A stretch of 64,000 bases of DNA, from NCBI GenBank assembly GCA_033439295.1, contig JAVTLE010000017.1, positions 1,302,001 to 1,366,000 of the forward strand, read 5' to 3'. Of the stretch, positions 51,791 through 63,898 are shown piece by piece (position 1 is the stretch's first letter; each line of letters starts with the position of its first letter). Both the position numbers and the translations under genes were made by a program. The notes under the pieces are model-generated. The model saw only the letters and a list, made by a program, of their open reading frames with translations. It was not told the DNA's origin and searched no databases. Source of the DNA: Deuterostichococcus epilithicus (lineage: Eukaryota > Chlorophyta > Trebouxiophyceae > Prasiolales > Stichococcaceae).

Positions 51791-54700
51791 ATGACTGAAA
51801 CTCGTCGTACTTCTGCTTCTGACACTGCTGCTTCCGATCTGCGGCGCAGGCGCGGCAAGGTGGAGGCGCTGGGCGCGGCGCTGAGCCGCGTTGGCGGCAT
51901 ACTCGGCATGGGCGGCGGCGCAAGCCGGGACCGCCTGCTGCAGGCGCCGCTGCCGGAGGGCGAGCGCTACTTCGGCCTGGAGAATTTCGGCAACACCTGC
52001 TACGCAAACTCCGTGCTGCAGGTGGGGCTGCCTCAGTGGTTCATGGCTTAGGATTTAGCACTTGCTAACCCTGTGCTGCAGGTTGGCAGCCCCGCTGTGG
52101 CTTCCTTGGGTCAGCTGTGCTGCAGGCTTTCTGGCCAGCCCCGCGCTCTGCAAGGCGGCAACTGAGGCGAGACACCAAGAAGCCCATGCCACTGCACCGT
52201 TGACCCTGCCTGAAGCCCTCATCACAACGCACTCACCACGGCACCGTCGCTTGGGTTTCAGCCCCGCACACATGCCGTAGTGCCCGCCTGCCTTGGAAGC
52301 CAGCTCTGGCTCGAATGCAAGCCCTGCGGAGGTTCTCAGCAGGTTTCAGCAGCTGTGACGCGCCTTTCGAAAGCCTGGATCCGCTGAGCGCATGCTCGGG
52401 CGCACGCACGTGCAGGGGCTGTACTCCTGCAGGCCTTTCAGGCAGCGGCTGCTGGAGTATGCGGCGGCCGGCGGCGGCGGCAGGGCGCCGGAGGACAACA
52501 TACTGACCTGCCTCGCAGAGCTCTTCCTGCAGGTCAGTGTTTAGGGCTCAGAGTGTCACAGACCCCAGAACAGCATTTGAGTCATTGTCGAGCTTCACCT
52601 GTCGTGTTGCGCAGTGCTCCTCTGCAGCTGTTGTGCTGCCCTGGCCTGGCCAGCCGCCGGCTCACGCTCGCCCAGGCTCGGTGGCCGCCGCTCTGCGTGG
52701 TGTGCTGTATGCCAGGCTGGTCTGGCGTGTTGCACAGAGCTTTTATGCACTCTCCAACGGCATGCCTCCAATTGTAGCTGCATATTCGTAGTCCAGAGAT
52801 CGCAGCCAGCAGAGATAGGAGTGGGCATGATGTTTGCAGCTGCCCCCACCGGGGCGCTGTCTCGTGCGCCGCAGGTCAGCAGCTTGCAGAAATGGACGGG
52901 GTTGTCGAGTGAGCCATGACGAAGAGGGTTTCCTGACGGGACTGCGATACCTTCCTGCAGATCAGCAGCCAGCGGAAGCGGACTGGGGTGGTGTCGCCAA
53001 AACGCTTCATCCAGCGCCTCAAACGCGACCGGGAGCAATTCCGCTCCTACGATGAGCACCAGGTGACTGGTTCGCACCCCCTGGAAACCCAGCGTCAGGC
53101 AGCAGAGAGGGTTGCTGTGGAGTTTGAGGCTTTTGGAGCTCCATGAGGTCGGCCTCCCCTGCCTGACCCTCCCTTGGTGTTTGGGGCCTGCTGGTTTGGG
53201 CACCCTGCCCAAGGCTGCACCGGCCACCAGTCCCTGGCGGACGTTCTAGCATGATGCGTTTCAAATAATGGCACCTGGACGGCACCTGGATGGCTCTCAA
53301 ACGGCCAACGGTCCCGTATTGTCATAGGCTATGTACAACGCACTCTTCGCTCTTGCAGCCTGACTGCGCGCGCCGCATTCGGTACACAATGATGTGTGGC
53401 ACAGATGCAGGCAGGGTGGACCTAGCCGATAGCCACCTTGCGAACTCCTGATGGTCAAACCTTGTTTATTCGTGCAGGATGCGCACGAGCTGCTGCTGGA
53501 CCTCATCAACAGCGTCAGCGACCTGCTGGAGGCGGAGGAGAAGGCGCGTGGCGGAAGCGGCGGCGCCAGGCTGCAGAAGGGCGTCACCGTTGCCAGGCCC
53601 GCCGCTTCCGCCGGCGACGCACCACTGCCGCCGATCCGCACCTGGGTGCACGACCTGTTCCAGGCGAGGATCTGGGCAGTGCACAGTGACAAGGGTCTGT
53701 TCCCGTGACATCTGGCTATGCCCATGTGCCAAGATGCCAGGCGGCACCGATGCCCACTGTACTGGGCTGCCAGCCCAACTGTGCATGGAGGTGCGGAATG
53801 CATTCCTTGTCACATCTGCTGCCCACAGACCGACTCATTGCACTCTGCTGGAACCACCGGCTTGTGAGGTTTGTGATTGCTGATTTGCAATGCAAAGCCT
53901 CTGAAAAGATCCCATCACCTCAAACCCTCATTGCTGCAGCAGGGGCGGGGGTCACCTGAGACACTGCGCTGGGCTGCCAGACACCTCTGCGTGACCATGC
54001 ACTCGTGGCAGAAGACTCCAAGCAGCAGCAATCTACTGCTCGGAATTCCTTTTGGTAGCAGGGGGCGGGAGGTGCACAAGTGATGCAGTGCCCGGGCTGC
54101 GAGCCGACGACAGGCAACCACAGACCCTGAAACACCACTAAACCCCAGCACTGAAAGCGTGCACGCCTGCCGCGGCAGGGACGGGAGGTGCATGAGACGC
54201 AGTGCCTGGGCTGCGAGACGGTGACGCGGAACGAGGTGGTCTTCTACCACCTCAGCCTGGCCATCGCGCAGCACAGCTCCCTCACCCAGTGCCTGCGCCA
54301 GTTCAGGTGGGTGCGCTGCATTGCACGGCGTCCGCCCCCGGCAGCTGGCAGTGGCTGCTGCTGCGGGGTGCCCACGCCCAAGCTGTGGCAGTCCCGCCGC
54401 ATCGGCGAGACTGCAGCAAACGCAGCGCGTATGCGGGGCAGAGGCCGTAGTCAGCACCCCACAGGAAGGCGGGAATGCTGCCGGCGCATGCCGGTAGCCC
54501 CATCGGTGGCAGCCCTCGCCCCGCTTGCCATCCCAGGGCACAGCTGCCCTTGGGGCAGCCACGTTCCCGCTGATGCTGTCTGATGACAGCCTGGGGGCAA
54601 CTGAGGTGGACGTGCTCACGGGTTGCAAAGGTTTCCTTCTCGACGATGCGTGCAGTGCCTCCAAACCTCAATCGCAATGGTGTAGTAGGGCTGAATTTAA

Positions 54701-56709
54701 GCATGTTGCAGAGGAAGTAATATCCTGCAGCGCGTGCGGCACCCTACCAGGGGGCGCAGAAATGGACGGAAACTGGTTTTTGCGGCCGCATTCAGCTGTT
54801 CCTTAGTCCATTCTGTTCCTCATCTGCAACTTCGTCGACACAGCTGGAGGGAAGGAGGAGTTTGTGCGCTGCGCAGAAGTGGCCACGCACTCATTGCCGA
54901 GTCATTTCCGACAACCATGTGTCGTCGCTGGCCTTTGCAGTGAGGTGGATACGCTGAAGGGGGACGAGAAGTTCTTCTGCAACGCCTGCGGCGCATACCA
55001 GGAGGCTCAGAAGCGGACCCGGCTGTCGGCGCTACCAGACGTGCTGCTGCTGCACCTCAACCGCTTCAAGTACACCACGCACATGGACCGGTGTGCCTTC
55101 TCTCCCCAGAATGAGAAGTGAAACTGCAACATGACATACACCACCCACTTACACCGGTGTGTGCCTTGACGTCTACCAAGAGGACCGGGAAGGCTCAGAC
55201 CAGTCTACCCTGAAACCCCCTGCTTCAGAGGCAGGCGCTGCCCGATGGCCTGCCGCTGCACCTCACGTCGTGCCAGTGCCCTTCGGCTCCCATCTCCCTG
55301 CGAGATCGCTACTCGTACGAACACAATCTCTCGCTCACCCACTGAAAAAGGAGGCGCATCGCTGCCGGACGCCGTTTTGCTGCACCTAGTCCGATTCTGG
55401 GTTTATTGTTCCCTTCAAGACCGCTTGGGGAAAACCTGAGTGTCACCTTGAAGTGGATCCATCGTCCCCCGGCCGCAGGGACGGCCATTTGCGGGCGGTG
55501 CGCACCAAGCTCGTGTGCTGCATGGCATCCGCCTTCGAGCCGGTGTTTGGGCCCGAACCTGTCGTCTTGTCTGAGACACCCTGCTGCCACCGCAGGGGCG
55601 GCAGCTCTGGGAGGCGCGCTGCATGCTCATCTACTGCAAGGTGTTCCACTGTCGAGCTGAAGCCGGGTCCCGCCTCTGCCTTGATGTGACCTCCTCTTTG
55701 TTCTCACCTGCAGGGACGGCTATGTGCGGGTGGTGCGCTCGAAGTTGATGTACCGCGTGGTGTTCCCTTTCGAGCTGAAGCTGGGAAGCACGTCTGCATC
55801 CGATGGCCCTGACGGCGCCGACGCGGCCTACTCACTGTTTGCCGTCATCGTGCACGTCGGCAGCGGCCTCGACCATGGTGCGCCATTCCCCCAGACCCAA
55901 CACAACCCCACAGACGACAGAACACCGAGAAATGGGTTCGCTGGACGGCGCCGACCCGGCGTGCCAGATCTGTTTTGTCATCGTGCGTGTTGGCAGCGGC
56001 CTGGACCGTAATGCACCTGGAAGGCATCAGCAAAATGCTCCACGAGGCACCTGAAGGCAGAGGCGGGCCAGGCATGCGGTCCTTTCCAGAGCTGCCAGAT
56101 CAGTGGCAACGGCAAAGCCGGCAGAGGTGTGGCTGCGCTACGGGGATGACAGCGTGGCGCCGAGCGGGTCATGTCTCCTCGTCCCTGCTTGTGCTTGGCT
56201 CGCAAAACCTGCCTGCCAATCCCTGCCATGCATGTGTGTGCAGGGCACTATGTGGCGCTTGTGAAGTCGGCGGACGTGTGGCTGCTGTATGAGGACGACT
56301 CCGTGGAACCCGTGGCCGAGTCCACCGTGCAGCAGACCTTTGGTGCCGCCTCCGACTTTTTGGTGAGATACTAGACTCAGTTGTCAACGGAGTTTGCACT
56401 GCATGTACGTGAATTGGGCAGAAACTCTTGGGCGGAACCTGGTCAGCTGGTCGTTTGAGCACATATCAAAGATGAAGTAGGAGCTGGCGTCTGGCGGCTC
56501 GGCCGATTCCCTCATGCATTCCTGTACATGTTCGAGACAGGCCGCTGAACGCCAGCATCAGGTTTGACCTGGCTCACTGCTGTCTGTCACCGCAGAACCA
56601 TTCGGGACACGGCTACATTTTGATGTACCAGCGGCAGCGGGACGGTGGCGACAGTGGCGCGACGACGGGCGAGGCGGCATCGGCGCCTGGCTCGCCGATG
56701 TCCACATGA
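51791..56709 (+). CDS. UBP3/4-like: Ubiquitin-specific protease, USP12/USP46/UBP3-4 type, 9 exons, 436 aa
   Basis: Exons 51791-52021, 52416-52532, 52961-53062, 53478-53663, 54179-54306, 54941-55090, 55714-55877, 56244-56362 and 56596-56709 close to 437 codons. Catalytic Cys70 lies in [17 protein letters not shown], His361 in GHYVALVK and Asp377 in LLYEDDSV, the expected triad. The zinc ribbon is C221/C224 (CLGC) with C268/C271 (CNAC). [20 protein letters not shown] and [11 protein letters not shown] identify the USP12/46 subgroup, cysteine proteases that remove ubiquitin and in animals are activated by the WD40 protein UAF1. In plants UBP3/UBP4 are nuclear and needed for pollen. Intron 4 has a GC donor (CAG|GCGAGG at 53664). 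The N-terminal Met is uncertain. Introns contain copies of exons 5 and 7. Confidence 0.92.
54061..54120 (+). repeat. Degenerate copy of USP exon 5 start
   Basis: Roughly 47 of 56 aligned bases match exon 5 (54179 on) with two small gaps; it includes GCGGGAGGTGCA and GGGCTGCGAG from the zinc-ribbon coding region. A fainter second copy is at about 53950. Confidence 0.82.
55479..55540 (+). repeat. Degenerate copy of USP exon 7 start
   Basis: 46 of 62 bases match 55714-55775, with an acceptor CAG in front as in the exon. The frame remains open ([13 protein letters not shown] against [13 protein letters not shown]). Confidence 0.82.
55596..55670 (+). repeat. Second, more decayed copy of USP exon 7 start
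   Basis: Begins after an acceptor-like CGCAG and retains AAGGTGTTCCACT and TCGAGCTGAAGC like the exon. Together with 55479 and the exon it makes three copies in 240 bp. Confidence 0.65.
55944..56007 (+). repeat. Degenerate copy of USP exon 7 end
   Basis: 48 of 64 bases match 55811-55874, 133 bp downstream. The frame is open ([20 protein letters not shown] against [20 protein letters not shown]). Confidence 0.85.
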
Positions 56710-57353
56710 TGGAATGAGCGTTTGGCGCTGCTGGGGCTTGCCACCGTGCCAGAACAGGGTCGTCCTGCTGGCGATGTCGAAGCTGCGGAACAACAGTAAA
56801 CCACACCGTGCTGCAGGATGCCTGCCTTGCTGACCAGTGTGAACTGCTTTCAGGGTGCCACATGCAGCAAGGCTGCAAGAGAACGAACAGGAGTCCCTGC
56901 CGAGTCTGTGCCTGAGATGTGTGAGAGATCGTTATGAGTTCATCAGGGCTGTGTTCATTAGGTATCGGGCGTATGTGGCACGACAGCTTGCGGTCACAGC
57001 GAGAAGTACAACCTCACACATTCTTCGGTGCTGTTCCCAAACGAACCCAACGCCTGTGCCACTTCATGTGCCAAGCTCGATATTAGGCTATTGCTGCACA
57101 GCAACCATGCCGACTCGTCGACAGCAAACTGTCACAGCGGGGCTCTGCAGCATGACATCACACATGGCATCTGTTCAAGTCTGTCTCAGCCGGCAAAGCT
57201 GCTCAGACCCAGCAGCGCGCCACTGCCGGCTGCATAATCAGCGGCCAATTGTTGCACCTTCGGCTGCTCCCTGCAACCGCACGTCCGCAAACCGGTCTTG
57301 TGAGTGCTGCGGCTCGGACGCGCGTCTCTGTGCAGGTTGTCACTCGCTGAGTG
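56710..57353. other. Convergent 3' interval (USP / DUF3598-like)
   Basis: 644 bp between stop codons; nothing beyond presumed 3' UTRs is seen. Confidence 0.5.
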
Positions 57354-60300
57354 TCAGGCAGCAGAAGCCTGGTGCAGCACTGCTGCTGGCGTGCTGGACG
57401 CGCAGTTCGTGCAGCTGCGTGGGCACCGAACCAGCAGGCGCAGTACCTGCTGTGGACTGGATCTCTTCAGCAATGCTGGACTGCATGCAAGCGCCTCGGA
57501 GGCTGTTCGTCGTGATGGCAAACAACCGCACCTCCGCATTGCGCCGCCCCAGGTGAAGGTGACGGCGCCGTCGCCGTCGCCAGCCCGCGGCAGCCGCTCC
57601 GGAATGTGCGCGAACATGCCGTCTGGGTACCGCAGCAGGCTGCGCGTAGGGTTCTGGGGCTCAGATGCACAAAGTGGTCGCGCAACGACATCTGGCGCTG
57701 TTGCTGCAGGCTGCAGCCGCTGCCGCCCCTGCAGACGCACGGGCGTCACTGCGCGCATCGTCAGAACTGCTGCTGCAGGGACCTGGACCGAAGCATTGCT
57801 TGGCGCCCAACCCCCGCAGCAATGCTGCCAGAGGCGTGTCGCCTGGTGGTCAACGGTCAAGAGGGAGCTGTCACCATGACCCCCGCCACAGTAGTGCAGC
57901 ACGAAAGCCTCACATGTGGCCTGGGACATCCGCAAGCGGCGGCGCAGCGGCGTCAGTTTCGTCCCGCGTCCGCCGCAGCAGCCCGTCAGCTCCATACTGC
58001 ACCGCAGCGATCCGGCCCCGCCGCCCAGCGGTCAGGTCCGCAGCGTCTGTGGCGTCGTTCAGGCTGCAGGGCGGCACGTGAAGCTGGTCTACAAGGCGCA
58101 AGATGCACGTTGGCAGCTCCGGCAGGCCGCACCGGCCAAGGCTGCAACCCAGCACGTGCTGCCGCTTCGAGCGTCGTGCACACACTGAGCAACGGCGGTT
58201 GGCCAGGAACTCAGGGTTTATCAGCCTGGCAGCCATGCCAAGCTGCCCTGGACCGGTTGGCAAGGCCAAGCAGCGACAACGTTTCCGTCTGAACTCCGAA
58301 TTTTGTATAAGCTGTTTCTGGCAGGGTGCCTGCTCACAAGGGCCGGGCTTCCGGGATCGGCAGGCTGCCGGGGTTGATGTGCGAGTCTGGGTCCACAGGG
58401 ATGGCATACTCCCGGATGAAGAAGCTCAGCTGCAGGCGGCCGGTCGCTCTGTCGTACCCGGCACCCATGCTCCAGCGGCAGGAGGCGTCCTGTGAGTGCG
58501 GGGATGCGTGGAACTCAGCCACAGACAGGAGTCCTGGGCGAGCCCGCGTGCTGTGCGTCAGAATGGCAGGTGCTGCACCATCTCTGCCCGCAGATGCAGC
58601 GGCCGATCGACGGCGTCCGGGCAGGCACTGGGGGCTGCTGCGGGGGCAGAACCAACCGTCTGACCTCAAAGAAGGCCTCGTAGAACCAGCCGCCGCTGGG
58701 GCCGCCACCGGGCGGCGCCGCCTCGCCGCCCGCATCCGGCGGCGGCAGCGCCGCGGGACACACCACGTATGCCTGCAGGGATTTAGGGGTTTCACACGTC
58801 GTCGAGTGTCGAGCAGGCGCAGGCTGCGTTCGTCGGATCCCGACACGCTTCGAGGAAATCAGCGCGTGAAGCCAGTGCACGGCAACCCCACCACAGCAAG
58901 GGCGCGCAGCCGGCATGCCGAGTGAGAAAGCAAGCTGGCTGTGGGGGCGCACGTCTGCCGTGGCGGTGGTGAGCCGCCGAAACTGGTGCGGCAGCAGTCC
59001 CTTGCCCGCTTCCTCTGCCGCATGCGGGCGCGTGCTGCACTGCAGAGGTCACACCGGCAAGGGCAATCAGCAAAGTTTGGGTTTTGTAGAGTGCTCTCCT
59101 GCGTGTGCTCCTTTGCTGCTCGAGCAGCCCCCCGGCCTTCCAAAAGTCAGGCAGGAGGGTGACTGCGGCGCTCGAAGATTGCGCAGAGCAACGGAGATGC
59201 CGCTCAGAAGGGTTGGCTGTAGTGTGCAAGGAGATGCAGCGATCTGAACGGAGTCGGCATCAGTTCGGATAAAAAATATGCAGCGACCTGCAGCGGCGAG
59301 TCGGGTCAGTACAGGCAGATTGTTGTGCTGGCTTGCTTACATCACCAGCATGAAAGGATGCCATACCTTCATTTGCATCCACGGGTACAATGTCAACTGT
59401 CTGCATGTGCAGTTGCTAAGATTCGTCGAACTCACGCTGTAGGTTGCGTCATCGACGGAGTAGGACATGTTGCTTTCATAAAACCCGTCCGGTCGCTGCA
59501 CGGGAGCCCCAAAGCCCAGGTTGTGCGCGATGAGGTTCTTGTGCAGCAGCTGCCACCCGCCTTCGCCTGCGATCAGATGGCAGGCACAATGAGGACAGAA
59601 GAGGAAGGTGCAGTTGCCAGGCGAGGACGTGCGTCTGTGTTTCGCGTCGCGTGCGCGTCCTGCAGGTTCGAAGCAGCCGCCGGTGAAGTTGCTGCAAAAC
59701 GCAAGCGTCAGAGGCACAGGAGCACGGCCAGCAGGGCCGCGGTGCGGCGGCGCAGGGGGCGCAACTGGCCAAAACCAGTGAGTTCCAGTGCAAACCCTAC
59801 CCGCCCGTCGGAAGCAGCGCACTGCTGGGTACTCCCGCAGCATGTTGTCGGTGCCCGGCCCGTTGTACATTGTCCACCACCCCTGATACGTCGTCCACTC
59901 CCTGCGCATTGCACCTCTGACCCTCAACATCTGAACCAGCTGCATGGGGCTGTGGCTGGATCAGAGGATGTCGTCAATGACGAGGGTTGGCGGCATGGCA
60001 TCCAAGCCCTCCTGGCGCAGCTGCCGCTGTGATGTCTAACCCAGACGACTCCATCTGGTTGCCTACCTGTCGCTGTGCCGGTCCAGACGCTGCCGCCAGG
60101 CGTCTCGGGGCGTGATGACGCGGCTTCCGCCAGCGTCTGCCGCAGCGTCTGCCGCCGCCGCCGGCTGCTGCGCCATTGACGCCATGGATGCCGTACCCGC
60201 GCGGCTGCCGCACCGCTCCTTGATGCACAGAGTCCCGGCCCACCGTCGTGCAGCCTGGGCCCTGCTGCTGCCACCCGTGTATGGCGATGCCCGCAGCGTG

Positions 60301-60386
60301 CAGCGGAGAGGCGCCGGCCGCACCGCCGTCGCGTGCAAGGTAGTGAGTCGGCCAGTCTGCGAGGTGGTGCAGCTGCGAGCAGCCAT
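57354..60386 (-). CDS. Probable plastid DUF3598-like (lipocalin-type) protein, 7 exons, about 444 aa
   Basis: Exons 60386-60067, 59901-59801, 59566-59436, 58772-58653, 58489-58338, 58063-57928 and 57728-57354 close in phase to 445 codons. Residues 1-75 are Ser/Thr/Arg/Ala rich without acidic residues early on (MAARSCTTSQTGRLTTLHAT), like a chloroplast transit peptide. REWTTYQGWWTMYNGPGTD, then GGWQLLHKNL, FYEAFFEVRRL, YDRATGRLQLSFFIREYAIP and YPDGMFAHIPERL follow the motif order of cyanobacterial/plastid DUF3598 proteins (opening Trp-rich strand, FFEV, Y-D-x-x-G-x-L, IREY, PDG). Their function is not established. The part after TFTWG (about 57549) is Arg/Cys rich and may be a misread last intron. 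Family assignment is by motif memory only. Confidence 0.55.
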
Positions 60387-60877
60387 GCGTTGCTCACGGA
60401 GGCAAGGATGCTATGCTGCTGGCGCCACCCGCTCCGGCTCGAACTCACCCGTCCTGCATTTCAATGCGACATATCTGCGTCATGAAATCTTTCCTGTACC
60501 ACTGCAATTCATGGAGTTCCTTTTGCACACGCAAGCGGTTGATTAAGGCTCCGGAACAATGCATGGCCTTGGATGGATACGGAAGCCTACAAGGCTGCAA
60601 CCCATGCATTGGAGGCTGAGACTCACGTAAACTTGACTGACGCACGGAAGCGACAGAAAAGAGGCTGGTTGGGTGGCTGCAGCTCTTCAGCCGAACGCAA
60701 CTTTTTGTGCTTGTACAACAAGGGGCCGGATGCATGCGCCCCCGTGTGTGCGCTGGCAATTCCAGTCAGCTTCTTGAACCAGTTGCTCCAGTGACCTGCT
60801 TTTGAAAACGAGGAGGTTAAAGTACTCGCTCGGAGCTCCTGTCTCTGTTGTCAAGCATTTGCGCCGCGGACTGCACC
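60387..60877. promoter_or_regulatory. Divergent promoter interval, DUF3598-like / CBS gene
   Basis: 491 bp between opposing start codons. No element is recognised; the role is inferred from placement. Confidence 0.5.
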
Positions 60878-63800
60878 ATGACGCAGTCGCCAGCGAGGTC
60901 GCTGCTGCTTGGATCGAGGTTGGAGGAGCTGCTGCAGAAGCCTGAGTCCCGCGGCGTGATCGTCGTGCCGCAGGATAGTACCGTCGACTCCGCCCTGCAG
61001 GTAGGGAGAGCAAGCGCCCAGTGTCGTTAGGGCTCTACCAACCAGATCACCTCGATGCAAGTTGCTTGTGGTGGAAACTTGATACTGCACAAGCATCTCA
61101 TGGACTTTCGCAGGTTCTGGCGGAGCACCGCATCCTGTCCGCGCCCGTGACGGCGGACGGCGAGGTCCTGGGCTTTGTAGATATCCGCGACATCCTGGCG
61201 GCGTTCCTGAAAGGTCAGTCTCAGCGGCACTGCATGCAGCGTGTCTTTGCAGCGCTGCCAAGGTTCAACCAGACAATTTTTAAGTGCTCTTCAGCACATT
61301 TGCACCCGGGAATGAGGTCAGCAGTGGGCGCTCCGCAGCTGGCGTGTGCGCATCTGCGTGTGCACAGTCAGCGCCCCTGGCGTCAGTGGATGCAGCAAGG
61401 ATGCTGGCAGGGGATCTAAAGACGGAACAACACTTTGCCCGGCGGCTGCTGCGCGACTTCTTCGCGAGCTCGGGCGAACTCACCTGCCCCGCTCGGTGCA
61501 GCCTCCAGTCAGCGTGCAGCTTGCGCCAGGAGCGTCTCAGATCTCGTTGCCTCCCACCCTTCTGTCATCCCCCTGCGTGCAGACGCGGACGTGGAGCAGC
61601 TGAAGGCCAGCAAGATGCTGGCGAAGATGCGGATGCTGGAGGAGGGTGGCGCGGCTTTTGCGCGCAAGTCGCTGCGGGACCTGGGCGACCACGGCAGCGA
61701 CGGTGAGCGGTGGTCGGAGTGCTTTGCGTGCCATTCCTCGAGGAGCGCGTTGGTGGGGCAAGTAGTATCTTCTGGGCTGGACGGCAAAGAAACTTTCGCA
61801 TGCGTTCACCTCAACAGGGGACAGCAGCTCCCGCAGATGTAGCATCCCGCCGGTCGTGTACCGCACCTGCCGTGCTGGCCGCATCGCGCACGGCCCTTGA
61901 GCGAGACGGCACATGGCAACGCGTCTGTCGTATAAAGCCGGGCAGGAGCCTGAGCAGAGAGCTCAGCAGGCGGAACGGGAGGCCAGATCAGTCCGTCGGC
62001 TGTGATGCGCAGGCGGCTTCCTGCACGCGAACCGCACCAAGTCGCTCAGCCTGCTGGAGCTCATCTACGATGGCTTCCTCGCGCCGCGAGAGTCCCGCAA
62101 GTGAGTAATCCTTCAATCTCGCCGAGAGGACAATCACTCTGTCATCTATACCGGCCCGCTGACCGGTCGTGTCGAGCGATGCACGGCGCCATCCAGTGCT
62201 TGTGTGCCTCAGCCTGCGGACCGGCCGCCCTGCGCGCCCTGCCGCAGCCGCCCAGCCGGCTTGTGGACCAGCGNCCAGCGCCAGCCCCGCCGTGATGCAG
62301 CATGGCGCGCGAGCGCCGCTCCCCGCGTGTCCGCACCATGCCGTGCTCCCCGCGCACCGACGGGAGCCCAGAGGTGGAGGAGGCGGGTCCGTGCCTGCGC
62401 AGGGGCATGCACGGCGGCGGCAGGTCGTCAAAGATCGTGCACCGGCTGGCGGTGTTCAACAAAGCAGGGGACGTAGAGGCCGTCGTGTCGCAGTCGGACG
62501 TCATCAGGTGGGTGCGGGTGCGCCGTGAGGGGCCCCGCGTGCGTCCATACATGCTTGGCGGCGTGCGAGAGGGGGGGTGGGGCACGTGCAGGNTGGGGAG
62601 TGCTGCCGGCGCGGCACCCCCCCAGCACACTGCGCGTGTCTGGGGCGCGGCGCGCGCCAACGGCGGCGTCCCCTCCGTGCCGACGAGGGGGTGAGCGTGC
62701 GGTGCGTGACGCACGGCATGGGCCCGCTGCTGCAGGTACCTGGCAGCGCGCACAGGCGAGCTGGGGCCGCTGGCAGAGAAGACCACCAAGGAGCTGGGGT
62801 GGGCACAGCGGGAGGTGCGCATCCAGGTTGCTCCAAACCAGGAAGTTCTCAAAGTTCACAGCTCAAAATTTGTGAAGGGTTCTCAAGGTGCGCTTGGGAT
62901 GGGGATACAAGATTCTCCAGGGCCCAGGATGCATGCGGGCTCACGCCTGCCTGCCAGGATGCGCGCCCAGGCAGAGTGTGTCGGCAGGGGCTGCCGTCAT
63001 GCCCCTGTGGCAGGCCGCCGCAGCAGCTGCCGTCCAACCGGGTGGCACGGCCTGCGGCCAGCCCGTGTATCACGCAGCCCCGGTCGCTGCCGCTCCGGCG
63101 CCGGCGCCACGATGTATACTCAGCCTGATGATGAAGGCAGTCATCTGTGTGACAGACCGCTTTGGGTGCTGAGCACAGCGCCACACGTGCCGGCCTTCGA
63201 GGGTATGCTCAGTATGTTAACAGCGGGCATTCTGTCCATTGTCGTCCGTTCCGACCTACTTCCCCTGCTCCACTTGTTGCAGGTGCTGTGCACGGCTCCG
63301 GATGTGTCGGCCTTCGAGGCCATGCTCAGCATGTCGGAAAAGGGCATCTCGGCGCTGGCGGTCGTGGCTGACAGCGGCAAGTTGATAGGCAACTTCTCGC
63401 TGTCCGAGCTGCGGACCATCATGGCCGACCACTTCGGGTCGCTGGCGCTGCCGGTGAGCATATTCAACTTTTGGCCAGATGGAGATGAGAGCGCACCCAG
63501 TGCTCCCTGCCTTCTTGTGTTGTATCCTTCTTTTTCTCGGAGCCGCGCGCTGCCATGGCGGAGAATCCTCGCCAGCTGGCGCGGACGGTGAGCGCAAAGG
63601 GGTTTCGATGGGTCATCCACACAGCATGAATCATCCATACTGTCACCAGCCGCACTTCGTGCTGTGCAGCTGCAACCATCTTGGCGTCCAGTCGCACACT
63701 CCTGCATGGTCGGCTTGGTTGGGCACTATGTCGAAGCCTTCCTGGCTGATGTGAGCCTGCGAGTCGCCACATATGCTGCTGCCCGCGCATGGCTGTGGGT

Positions 63801-63898
63801 CTGTGGAATTCTGGTCCCTGAACCCAGAACCCTCAACCCTGGTGTGCGGCTGCAGGTCGGAGAGTTCCTGGCACTGGAGCACGGCACCGAGTACCATG
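60878..63898 (+). CDS. CBS-domain protein (SNF4/PV42-like), incomplete at right edge
   Basis: Exons 60878-61000, 61114-61213, 61583-61702, 62013-62100, 62424-62507, 62736-62798, one ending at 63453 (starting at 63283 or 63156) and 63856-63898 are seen; the last ends in an open donor, so the gene runs past the window. CBS motifs: RGVIVVPQDSTVDSALQ-VLAEHRILSAPV then GFVDIRDILAAFL; VHRLAVFNKAGDVEAVVSQS-DVIRYLA; and DVSAFEAMLSMSEKGISALA then GNFSLSELRTIM. The order of several CBS motifs with an inserted helical region resembles plant PV42/SNF4-type proteins, which bind adenosine ligands and may regulate SnRK1-like kinases. If the seventh exon begins at 63283, phase does not close from exon 6; an acceptor at 63155|63156 closes it but includes a copy of exon sequence. 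Ambiguous bases occur at 62274 and 62593, in introns. Confidence 0.75.
63168..63230 (+). repeat. Frame-preserving copy of a CBS exon start
   Basis: 47 of 63 bases match 63283-63345. The copy is open in the same frame as the exon (TAPHVPAFEGMLSM against TAPDVSAFEAMLSM) and could be included in the mRNA. Confidence 0.85.

Noticed and set aside
62815-63591. 258-aa ORF as an independent gene
   Set aside because: It contains the CBS exon plus its echo and flanking intron; better treated as part of the CBS gene.
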